Of a stretch of DNA of 8,656 nt, positions 1 to 7,000 are shown piece after piece; the stretch's first letter is position 1; every line of letters begins with the position of its first letter. This DNA is from Bacteroidetes bacterium SW_11_45_7. Its GTDB lineage: Bacteria; Bacteroidota; Bacteroidia; Chitinophagales; SW-11-45-7. The stretch is taken from NCBI GenBank assembly GCA_003022985.1, contig PXTV01000023.1, forward strand, positions 1 to 8,656, in the 5' to 3' direction. Below the pieces are notes generated by a model. That model did no database searches. It was not told the DNA's origin and was given only the letters and a program-made list of their open reading frames with translations. The translations under genes and the position numbers were made by a program.

Positions 1-1
1 A

Positions 2-835
2 GGGGATGTCATGAAGGTTGCCACCCAAAATGGCTTTAACATCATCAAGATCGATGAAGCGAATCCGACAAAAATGGGTGTTAAAACGGCCGAACTTGCC
101 AAAAGCATCGTCCCCTCTTCTGAAACGGAAAAAAGGGTCTACTCCAAAGCCAGCAGTTTCGCAGGTAACAATAGAACAGGAGCAAAATTTGACTCTGCTG
201 CATCTGCTATGAACATCCCGGCTCGCAGAGCACCGAATCTCAAAGAAAACGATTACACCATACTTGGGCTGGATCAAGCCCGCAAGTTAGTAAAATGGGC
301 GTATGATGCTGATGAAGGAGATGTTTCAAAAGCTTTTTATCTCGGTGATGAATACGCAGTGGGAGTTCTTACGGGAAAGAAAAAAGAGGGAACAGCTGAT
401 TTAGAGGATGTTAGAACGGAAATTGAAGTCAAGGTCCGCCAACAGAAAAAAGCGGATAAGCTTGTTAGTAAGTTGCAAAAAGCACAATCGGGTGCTTCCT
501 CTTTACAACAAGTTGCTCAAAACGTTAATGCTGAGGTGAAATCAGCCACTAATGTGAGTATGGATAATGCCAGTATAGGGAATGCAGGCCAGGAGCCCAA
601 AGCAGCGGCCAGGGCTTTGGCGCTTAACGAAGGGGAATTATCATCCCCCATCAAGGGTAATAATGGTGTTTACACCATTGAAGTCATGTCCCTTATGACA
701 ACCCAACAGGGTGGTGGCATGGCTCTCTTTCAACGGGAAAAAATGCGGGAACTCCAGCGGAAGACCCGGCAAAATTTAATGGAAGCGCTCAAAGAGTCCT
801 CTAAAATTCAGGATAACCGCGCTGAATTTTATTAA
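2..835 (+). CDS. ppiD: PpiD/SurA-like peptidyl-prolyl cis-trans isomerase, C-terminal part (5' end outside window)
   Basis: The frame is open to the window edge, so the Met at base 11 is internal and the gene is truncated by the window; 277 C-terminal residues are visible. Residues 1-19 (ending NGFNIIKIDE) match the last strand of a parvulin rotamase domain. A second parvulin-like half follows: GDVSKAFYLGDEYAVGVL at about 106-123, a charged helical stretch around 132-160, then ALNEGELSSPIKGNNGVYTIEV at 207-228, again a parvulin-type end. The tail DNRAEFY resembles the ends I know from Bacteroidota PpiD proteins of about 700 residues. By family knowledge PpiD is an inner-membrane-anchored periplasmic chaperone near the Sec translocon that helps newly exported proteins fold; the anchor and SurA_N part would lie upstream of the window. 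Catalytic activity cannot be judged because most of the first parvulin domain is missing. The family call is firm; PpiD versus another SurA-type isomerase is less so. Confidence 0.85.
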   Translation, partial: GDVMKVATQNGFNIIKIDEANPTKMGVKTAELAKSIVPSSETEKRVYSKASSFAGNNRTGAKFDSAASAMNIPARRAPNLKENDYTILGLDQARKLVKWAYDADEGDVSKAFYLGDEYAVGVLTGKKKEGTADLEDVRTEIEVKVRQQKKADKLVSKLQKAQSGASSLQQVAQNVNAEVKSATNVSMDNASIGNAGQEPKAAARALALNEGELSSPIKGNNGVYTIEVMSLMTTQQGGGMALFQREKMRELQRKTRQNLMEALKESSKIQDNRAEFY

Positions 836-888
836 AGGTTACAAGCCAAACATGTACCTTCATTTTGGCAGGCTTCTTCATTTCTTGC

Positions 889-920
889 ATTGAAAGGCCT
901 CTTAATGGTCATTAGCTTTG
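889..920 (+). promoter_or_regulatory. Candidate Bacteroidota promoter for the DUF2480-lytic transglycosylase operon
   Basis: TAGCTTTG at 913-920 is a perfect match to the Bacteroidota -7 consensus TAnnTTTG. ATTG at 889-892 lies 20 bases upstream, within the usual distance for the TTG/TTTG -33 element. It is the best match in the gap between the isomerase gene and DUF2480. Transcription from here would give a leader of roughly 135 bases containing three dyad elements. A weaker box, TAGTTTTA at 971-978, is an alternative. Confidence 0.45.
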
Positions 921-942
921 CTCAGGAAGCAATGAATGCAGA

Positions 943-971
943 TATCCTTCTTCAGGATAGAACTGTACAGT
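943..971 (+). promoter_or_regulatory. Hairpin plus 10-bp palindrome in the DUF2480 operon leader
   Basis: TATCCT (943-948) and AGGATA (954-959) form a perfect 6-bp stem around a 5-base loop. Two bases later ACTGTACAGT (962-971) is a perfect 10-bp palindrome. No T-run follows the stem, so it does not look like an intrinsic terminator for the upstream gene. The arrangement may be an operator or a structured leader; the function is inferred only from symmetry and position. Confidence 0.35.
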
Positions 972-986
972 AGTTTTAGGGACTCC

Positions 987-1001
987 TGTGAAACTTTCAC
1001 A
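987..1001 (+). promoter_or_regulatory. Operator-like inverted repeat TGTGAAA-C-TTTCACA
   Basis: Two perfect 7-base arms flank a single central C, 62 bases before the DUF2480 ATG. A one-base spacer cannot form a stable RNA hairpin loop with full pairing, so a dimeric DNA-binding protein is the more natural reader. The outer bases resemble CRP/FNR half-sites (TGTGA...TCACA), but the spacing is 5, not the usual 6. No regulator gene is present in the window. Confidence 0.4.
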
Positions 1002-1063
1002 TGCCCTTTTCGTTGAGAATGTTAGAAAATTGATTTCAAACATTATTGAAAATAGATCATATT

Positions 1064-1609
1064 ATGGCTGAAGAACAGCAATTAGTCAATAAAGTGGCCA
1101 AAAGCGGATTGATCACACTCGATCTGGTTAACTACTCTCCATCGGCTGATATCGTGGATTTTGATCTTAAAGACTATCTCGTTCAGGGCGTAGCCCTGAT
1201 GGAGAAACCTTTCAGGGAATCCATGAAAGAACTCGATTGGAGCCAGTTTGAAGGGAAACACATTGCTCTGCACTGCAGTGCAGACGCCATTATACCCATG
1301 TGGGCCTTTATGCTTGTCACTTCTTATTTGCAGCCCTATACCGACAGCATTCATTACGGTGATGTAGATAGTACAAGAGAAAAGCTTTTTACGGATACCA
1401 TCCGCCAGCAAATTGACCCTTCTGAGTACGAAGGGAGCAAAATTGTGGTTAAGGGCTGTGGTGATAAGACGATTCCCCCAACTGCTTATATCGAAGTCAC
1501 AAAACTTCTTCAACCCGTTGTAAAGGTCCTTATGTACGGTGAGCCGTGTTCTACAGTACCTGTTTACAAAAAATCATCACCTACCCGAAAACGAACGACA
1601 AACGCATGA
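1064..1609 (+). CDS. DUF2480 family protein, with internal tandem duplication
   Basis: A 181-residue protein of unknown function that I recognise as DUF2480 by its motifs: CSADAIIPMWAFM (71-83), VVKGCGDKTIPPTAY (128-142) and MYGEPCSTVPVYK (157-169). It has no signal peptide or membrane segment and is probably cytoplasmic. The ATG at 1064 (MAEEQQLVNKVAKSGL) matches the usual family start better than an upstream in-frame TTG at 1046. Residues 58-104 and 118-164 align without gaps at an offset of exactly 60 residues with 18 of 47 identities, including EG, I, D, IP, VT, LQP, YG and ST, so the fold appears to be two copies of a strand-helix-strand module. Cysteines 71, 132 and 162 sit in the conserved motifs. 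The stop codon overlaps the start of the lytic transglycosylase in ATGA, implying co-translation. The family assignment is confident; no biochemical role can be given. Confidence 0.88.
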   Translation: MAEEQQLVNKVAKSGLITLDLVNYSPSADIVDFDLKDYLVQGVALMEKPFRESMKELDWSQFEGKHIALHCSADAIIPMWAFMLVTSYLQPYTDSIHYGDVDSTREKLFTDTIRQQIDPSEYEGSKIVVKGCGDKTIPPTAYIEVTKLLQPVVKVLMYGEPCSTVPVYKKSSPTRKRTTNA

Positions 1610-2577
1610 AGAATTGGTCTTATTACATGGTATTTTTCCTGGCTGGCATGCTTATTATGCTGCTCATTCAACAGTATGTGCCAGAACAGAAAGATACCAG
1701 GAATAGTGGGTTTTTAACCAGCAGCAAAAATGTAAACAAAAGCAATGCTGCTATATCCAAGCGTAACGTGAATACAACCAAAAAGGTTAAGCAAGAAGCC
1801 AGGGCCGTACCGAGTCCGGATGAACTCAACTTTTGTGGTGAAGAGGTGCCTTTGCACATTCAGGATGTTCATGAGCGATTCGATCGTGAGCTGTTAATCA
1901 ATACCTACTGGCATTCAAACACCATACAGCTTCTAAAGCTTGGCGGAAAGTATTTCCCCCGAATAGAAGAAATCCTCAAAACGCATAATATCCCTCAGGA
2001 CTTCAAATATCTTGTCTTAGCGGAAAGTGGTCTGCGAAATGTCATTTCCCCGAGTAATGCAGTGGGCTACTGGCAATTCCTCGAATCAACTGCCAAAGAA
2101 TACGGACTTGAAGTGAATCATGAGGTAGATGAGCGCTACCATCTGGAGCGTTCAACCAAAGCAGCTTGCAAATATTTACAGGATGCAAAAGAAGAATTGG
2201 ATTCCTGGACCTTGGCTGCTGCCTCCTACAATATTGGTAAACCTCGCCTCAAAAAAGAACTTAAAAAGCAACAAGCCGATTCTTATTACGAGCTTTACCT
2301 AAACAGGGAAACCGCTCGCTACATGTTTAGAATACTCGCTCTTAAAGAGCTCTTTGAACAACCAAAAAGTTACGGATTTTACTTAGGAGAAGAAGATTTG
2401 TATAAGCCACGGAAATTCCGCACAGTTAAAGTAGATACTTCCTTAGACGATCTTGCTGGTTTTGCCCGTCAGCACAATACAAACTACAAGCAACTGAAAC
2501 TACTGAATCCATGGTTAAGGGACCGATCTCTGACAAACGCTGAAAATAAAGAGTATATAATCAAACTTCCTATTTAA
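1606..2577 (+). CDS. Membrane-anchored lytic transglycosylase (MltD-like, SLT/GH23 domain)
   Basis: A 323-residue enzyme predicted to cleave the MurNAc-GlcNAc bond of peptidoglycan with formation of 1,6-anhydroMurNAc, acting in the periplasm. An N-terminal hydrophobic segment (about 6-24, no lipobox) serves as anchor, followed by a Lys/Asn/Ser-rich linker (about 30-66). The SLT domain spans about 85-240: LAESGL contains the likely catalytic Glu140, GYWQF is at 154-158, the VDERYHLERSTKAACKYL stretch at 174-191, and AAASYNIG at 204-211. The last 50 residues (SLDDLAGFA ... LKLLNPWLR ... YIIKLP) look like a divergent LysM peptidoglycan-binding module. The start at 1606 is chosen because it begins with a classic signal-anchor and overlaps the DUF2480 stop (ATGA); an upstream in-frame GTG at 1546 would add an implausible 20 residues inside the previous gene. 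Probably transcribed with DUF2480. Confidence 0.9.
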   Translation: MKNWSYYMVFFLAGMLIMLLIQQYVPEQKDTRNSGFLTSSKNVNKSNAAISKRNVNTTKKVKQEARAVPSPDELNFCGEEVPLHIQDVHERFDRELLINTYWHSNTIQLLKLGGKYFPRIEEILKTHNIPQDFKYLVLAESGLRNVISPSNAVGYWQFLESTAKEYGLEVNHEVDERYHLERSTKAACKYLQDAKEELDSWTLAAASYNIGKPRLKKELKKQQADSYYELYLNRETARYMFRILALKELFEQPKSYGFYLGEEDLYKPRKFRTVKVDTSLDDLAGFARQHNTNYKQLKLLNPWLRDRSLTNAENKEYIIKLPI

Positions 2578-2599
2578 ATTCGTCTACTCACAGAACAGA

Positions 2600-2632
2600 T
2601 TTGGTAGAAAACCAAAAAACGCTTTACATTTG
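2600..2632 (+). promoter_or_regulatory. Promoter of the tRNA-Phe gene
   Basis: TTTG at 2600-2603 and TACATTTG at 2625-2632 match both Bacteroidota promoter elements (TTTG and TAnnTTTG), separated by 21 bases. The box ends 47 bases before the mature tRNA, leaving room for a short 5' leader to be removed by RNase P. It starts only 22 bases after the lytic transglycosylase stop codon. Confidence 0.65.
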
Positions 2633-2679
2633 TGCTTTTGATCAGCCAGTCATTTTGATTATTCCTTGTAACAGGAAGT

Positions 2680-2753
2680 GGTGCAGTAGCTCAGTTAGGT
2701 AGAGCATGCGACTGAAAATCGCAGTGTCGGCAGTTCGATTCTGCCCTGCACCA
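2680..2753 (+). tRNA. tRNA-Phe (anticodon GAA)
   Basis: A complete 74-base cloverleaf. The acceptor arms GGTGCAG (2680-2686) and CTGCACC (2746-2752) pair over all seven positions, with discriminator A2753. The D stem is GCTC/GAGC. The anticodon stem TGCGA/TCGCA encloses the loop CTGAAAA, giving anticodon GAA at 2714-2716, which reads UUC and UUU. The variable loop is GTGTC, and the T stem GGCAG/CTGCC encloses TTCGATT. The 3' CCA is not encoded (the genome reads CAT after the discriminator) and must be added after transcription. It appears to be a single-gene unit with its own promoter. Confidence 0.96.
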
Positions 2754-2770
2754 CATAATTTTGCCACATA

Positions 2771-2786
2771 GGTGCTTCGAAACACC
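2771..2786 (+). terminator. Weak candidate terminator hairpin after tRNA-Phe
   Basis: GGTG (2771-2774) and CACC (2783-2786) can pair around an 8-base loop that contains TTCGAA. A pyrimidine-rich stretch (TCTTCTCTTTCC) follows, not a clean T-run. The stem is only 4 bp, so this is a suggestion based mainly on its position 17 bases after the tRNA. Confidence 0.25.
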
Positions 2787-2986
2787 AATATCTTCTCTTT
2801 CCATCTTATCTAAATCACTGATTTATTCTTTGAGCCTCTTTTTTATTATATTTATTCCAACTGATGCTGCTTCTTTAATATAGGAAATTTGACCTTTTAA
2901 GAGCTCGGCAGAATGCTCAGGAACATTTTATTTTGCGACCTCTTAATTATTACAATTTATTGATTAACACATATAAACTTTCATTT

Positions 2987-3715
2987 TTGTCAACTTATAT
3001 AGAAAGCTTTTCACGATTCAGGATTTCATTGATTTTGGTGCTTTTTGTTCTTCTTCCATCTTGCTACACAACAGAAGAAAAAGAAGAAAAGGTTGTTATC
3101 AGCACTCACGCCAATGGAGAGCCGCAAATTGAAGAAGTGTATCAACAAGATGGTTTTCAGAAAAAGAAAGTAAAACGGATCAGCTATTATCCAAACGGGC
3201 AGGAACGAGAGGTAAAAAAAATCAAAGATGATACTAAAACCCATTTAACTGCTTACTATAAAAATGGCCAAAAGAAGCACGAAGGCAAACTCTCTTTTGA
3301 AAAACGCGATGGCCTTTGGAAATTTTGGTATAAGAATGGGCAACAACGACAAAAGGGACATTTTGAGGTCGGTGACAAAACCGGTGAATGGCATTATTGG
3401 TACAGAAATGGCGAAAAAGCAAACATTACACATTTTAAGAATGGCGTACCACACGGCTTAGTAAAAGGATGGTTCAGGAATGGTAACCTTGGTCACAAAG
3501 CGTATTTTGAAAATGGCAAAGAACATGGCGAGTGGCAATCATGGCATGAGAATGGAAAAAAACTGGGATTGGGTCGTTACATTCAAGGAAAGAAAGACTC
3601 CATTTGGACGTTTTGGAATCAAGATGGAGAGATGACCAAAAAAGTAAAATACGATCAAGGAAATAGAGTGGAAATTCTCAAATCTGCCAACACGGATACG
3701 ACAGTCTCTTCTTAG
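2987..3715 (+). CDS. YwqK-like lipoprotein with MORN-variant repeats
   Basis: A 242-residue predicted lipoprotein. From the TTG at 2987 the n-region carries two Arg, followed by the hydrophobic run ISLILVLFVL and the lipobox LLPSC, with lipidated Cys26; it is likely membrane-anchored on the periplasmic or surface side. The rest is MORN-variant repeats with aromatic-x-x-NG/DG signatures at residues 67-71 (YYPNG), 90-94 (YYKNG), 114-118 (WYKNG), 138-142 (WYRNG), 162-166 (WFRNG), 186-190 (WHENG) and 210-214 (WNQDG). This is the family often named 'toxin-antitoxin system YwqK family antitoxin'; in this context nothing supports an antitoxin role. No ATG exists in frame before the lipobox, so the start must be non-ATG; TTG at 2987 gives a normal signal-peptide length, while TTG at 2960 or 2933 would give 35 or 44 residues up to the Cys. 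The function is unknown, probably a binding or structural scaffold. It is convergent with secDF. Confidence 0.8.
   Translation: MSTYIESFSRFRISLILVLFVLLPSCYTTEEKEEKVVISTHANGEPQIEEVYQQDGFQKKKVKRISYYPNGQEREVKKIKDDTKTHLTAYYKNGQKKHEGKLSFEKRDGLWKFWYKNGQQRQKGHFEVGDKTGEWHYWYRNGEKANITHFKNGVPHGLVKGWFRNGNLGHKAYFENGKEHGEWQSWHENGKKLGLGRYIQGKKDSIWTFWNQDGEMTKKVKYDQGNRVEILKSANTDTTVSS
3185..3661 (+). repeat. Coding repeat: seven MORN-variant units with a 72-base period
   Basis: Within the lipoprotein gene, the YYPNG-type signature recurs seven times. After a first step of 23 residues, the remaining steps are exactly 24 residues (72 bases) each, from the YYKNG at base 3254 to the WNQDG at base 3614. A half-register motif (HFKNG, YFENG, RYIQG) gives a 12-residue substructure in the later units. 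DNA identity between units is low, so this is protein-level repetition and not recent DNA duplication. Confidence 0.8.
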
Positions 3716-4057
3716 TTATTTTATAATCACTCTCTCTTTTTGCTTCTGTTCATAGCTGACTCAGTTCCTTATTTTTCAAGGAGATGAATGTGTATCGCGA
3801 TTGCCATACTAAATTGTCGACTCATCCCTATGTTTTGAAATGCGTAGAGTGTCGTTATCCCCAAGCCCGTTTACCCAAGCCAACTTGTCTAAGATATGCA
3901 CCCTAATATTTGTCCGTTTCAATTCACCAATCACAAGGACAGGACAGGGACGCTTAAAGACTCTTAGCATACTTCTTTCAAATCATCATGATAGAATAGA
4001 AAGCAGGGCAGAACGAACTTACCGCCTATAGGTTAAAAAGACCAGGTTTTGACTTCG
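3716..4057. other. Gene-free convergent intergenic region
   Basis: About 340 bases between the 3' ends of the lipoprotein gene and secDF. No convincing coding sequence, tRNA, or strong stem with a T-run is visible on either strand. Small features only: a CTGA-C-TCAG dyad at 3756-3764, a short GGACAGGACAGG repetition near 3939-3950, and the palindrome CCTATAGG near 4024-4031. A 63-codon frame at 3840-4031 has no family resemblance and no plausible context. Terminators for both flanking genes are expected here but I cannot point to one. Confidence 0.5.
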
Positions 4058-7000
4058 TTACGCCTTTGTTTCTTGCGTTTGCTTGGCCTTGACTTGCTCT
4101 TCAGCAGGTTTGTCAGGACGTTTACCTCCCAAGAGATCAACCATTACAGGGGTAGCAATAAAGACAGACGAGTAAGTACCCGAAAGAATACCGATCAACA
4201 AAGCAAACGAGAAACCGCGAATCATCTCACCACCGAAGAACGTCAATATTAAGACCACGAGAAGTGTGGTTGCTGAGGTAATAAATGTTCTGCTAAGCGT
4301 ACCGTTGATAGCCATGTTGATTGTTGTCTTCAAATCTGTGGTTTGGTGAATACCCAGATATTCGCGTATACGGTCAAACACAACAACAGTGTCGTTTATC
4401 GAGTAGCCGATAATTGTTAACAATGCTGCGATGAAGGCCTGATCAATTTGCATTGAGAATGGTAAAATGCCTGAGAATATAGAAAATACGGCCAATAGAA
4501 TCAGTGAGTCGTGTACAACAGCTAAGATTGCGCCTATACTAAACTGCCATTTGCGAAAACGTACCAGGATGTAAAGGAAAATCCCGAGCAATGCAAATAC
4601 CGTTGCCCAAAATGCGCCAGTGGTAATATCATCCGCAATAGTGGGACCAACTTTCATGGAGCTCATCCTATAGTTGTTAAGGAAATTCTCTTTTGTGATA
4701 TCGCCTTTGTAAAAACGCTTGACCCCTTTATAGAGCTGATCATTAACAACACTGTCCGCCTCTTCGTTATCACTACCTATCATGTGAGATGTGGTAATCT
4801 TGACCTGGTTGTTCGCCCCAAAGGTTTTTACCTCAGGCCTTGAACCACCAAAGTTATTCGTCAGTTCTTCCCCTACTTTGACAGCGTTGACGGGCTGGTT
4901 AAAACGAACAACATAAGTACGGCCACCCTGAAAATCTACACCGAGCTCAAACCCTTTTGTTGCCATTGAGATGATACCCAAAGCGATAACAAGGCCGGAA
5001 ATGGCATAGGTGATCTTTCGCTTATCAATGAAGCTGAAGTTCGTATTGCGAAGAATATTTCGTGTATATTGGTTAAAGAAACTTAGCTTTCTGTCCTTAC
5101 TGAGCCACCAATCTACAATAAGGCGCGATATTAGCACTGCAGAAAAGATGGAAGAAAATATCCCGATAACCAATACTGTGGCAAAGCCCTGAACAGGTCC
5201 CAACCCAAAGAAAAGAAGGATCACACCTGTAATGAGCGTGGTAAGGTTGGCGTCTATAATGGCAGAATAGGAGTTGGTGTAGCCATCAACAATGGCCAAG
5301 CGCATTCCCTTATCCCTGTTGAGCTCTTCGCGTATTCGCTCAAAAATGATGACGTTGGCGTCAACAGCCATACCTATGGTAAGTACAATACCCGCCATAC
5401 CCGGCAATGTGAGCGAAGCACCGAACGATGCCAGCACACCAAGGATAAAGAAGAGGTTAAGCAGAAGCATCAAATCCGAGATAATGCCTGCTGAACTGTA
5501 ATACAAGATCATGAAGGCAAGAACAAGAATAAGCCCGAAGATTAATGAAGTGAGGCCGGCTTGGATAGACTCCTCACCCAGGGGTAATGCTCCTGCTTCT
5601 AAAATATTAGCTACCAATTGTGCTTCTTCCACTTCAAAATTGCCGGTAATCTGTGAACGCCCCCCTGAAATCTTGGCTTGCACAGTTGGTGCGGAATAAA
5701 CCCTTTCATCAAGGACTATGGCAATATTCTCATCGATATTCTCACCTGTAAGCTGTTCCCATTTACGAGCCCCTTCATTATTCATCTCCATTGTTACCAT
5801 TGGACTGCCATTACGGCCAAAGTCCTGGCTTGCACTTTCAATGACGTCACCACTAAGAGGAGCATCAGCATTTGGGGGTTGCTTGATGGCATAAAGAGCG
5901 TAAACTTCGCGATCCTCTCTTACTGAATTAGCACCCCACAGAAATACAACATCCTTCGGGAAAACAGCCCTGATCTTATCCATATTCAAATAGCGCTCCA
6001 CCTTATCCATATTACGGGCCAGCGAATAACCAATGATAGGGCCTGGCGCATATTCTTGTTGCCCGGTTTCCTGATTTTGATAGGTGGCAGGATTGAGCAC
6101 GTAAAACAGTGGGTTCTGTTGGCGTACTTCAGCTTCAGTCATCTCATCCTGACCTGCCGTATCCTGTTCATCTCCAAGGAGATCGGGCTCCTCTTCTTCA
6201 GAGGCCGTATCGCCTTCTTCATCCGAAAGAGCAATACCTTCATCAGTTGTATCAGAAGGTGCCGTATCGGCTGTTGATTCTCTTACTGTATCTTGTTCTT
6301 TTTGGTTATCACCAAAGAACTCCTCTTCAATATCGCTTCCTGTAGCAGCTGTATCATCCGGTGCAGCAGTGTCACCTTTGGCTTGTTGAATTTCGGCAAG
6401 CTTATTATTGGCTTGATTGAGATATGATACGAACTGACGATTCTGATAGGTTTCCCAGAAATTCAGTTCCGCTGTTGATTCCAACAGATTTCGGATCCTA
6501 TCCGGGTTGTCAACACCAGGTAATTCAACGATAATCCGGTTGGCACCCTCCTGCAGATAAATGTTGGGCTGGGTAACACCAAACCTGTCAATTCTTGTCT
6601 TAATAATGTTGTAGGTGCGTTGAACAGCCCCATCTGTTTTATCACGCAAAAAAGAGATGACTTCCTGGTTGGATGCTTCAAAATCAATTTGATCCTGGTT
6701 TTGAGGTGTAGCATAGATTTTTGCCAGATCTTTTTGAGGCGCTACTTCCTCAAATGCCTGCCCAAAAAGTGTAACAAAGTCTTCCTGGCTTTGCTTTTGG
6801 CGTTCTTCGGCAAGCTCAAGAGCTTGCCGGAAATCCTCGTCTTGGTTGTCATCGGAAAGAGCTATCAGCGTTTCTTTCATAGAAACCTGCAATACCACGC
6901 TCATACCACCCTGCAAGTCAAGGCCCAGGTTGAGTTTGCGCGTTACGGCATCGTTGTAACTGTAATCGACAAGCCCTAAATCAAGAACGGTTTCACCCCC

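Noticed and set aside
843..875. Possible terminator of the isomerase gene: AAGCC/GGCTT or GCCAAA/TTTGGC pairings
   Set aside because: The two stems are mutually exclusive, have long loops, and no T-run follows; too weak to annotate.
987..1001. Reading TGTGAAACTTTCACA as a CRP/FNR site
   Set aside because: The half-site spacing is 5 rather than 6 and no regulator is visible; kept only as an unassigned inverted repeat.
1046..1063. Upstream TTG start for DUF2480
   Set aside because: It would add six residues not expected in the family; the ATG at 1064 gives the usual N-terminus.
1082..1513. 143-codon open frame on the minus strand
   Set aside because: It lies wholly inside the DUF2480 gene, antisense to well-conserved family motifs, and its translation has no family resemblance.
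1546..1605. GTG start for the lytic transglycosylase inside DUF2480
   Set aside because: It would put 20 extra polar residues before a clear signal-anchor; the ATG at 1606 gives a normal anchor and an ATGA overlap.
2636..2659. Direct repeat TTTTGAT in the tRNA-Phe leader (2636-2642 and 2653-2659)
   Set aside because: Seven AT-rich bases repeated once in a short AT-rich leader is easily due to chance.
3185..3661. Toxin-antitoxin module suggested by the YwqK family name
   Set aside because: No toxin-like partner gene is adjacent and the protein carries a lipobox, so the label is probably only inherited nomenclature.
3840..4031. 63-codon open frame in the convergent intergenic region
   Set aside because: Ser/Arg-rich translation without recognisable motif, no promoter box upstream, and it sits in a region expected to hold terminators.
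6620..6979. 119-codon open frame on the plus strand
   Set aside because: Antisense to the conserved SecD part of secDF; no start context or recognisable domain.
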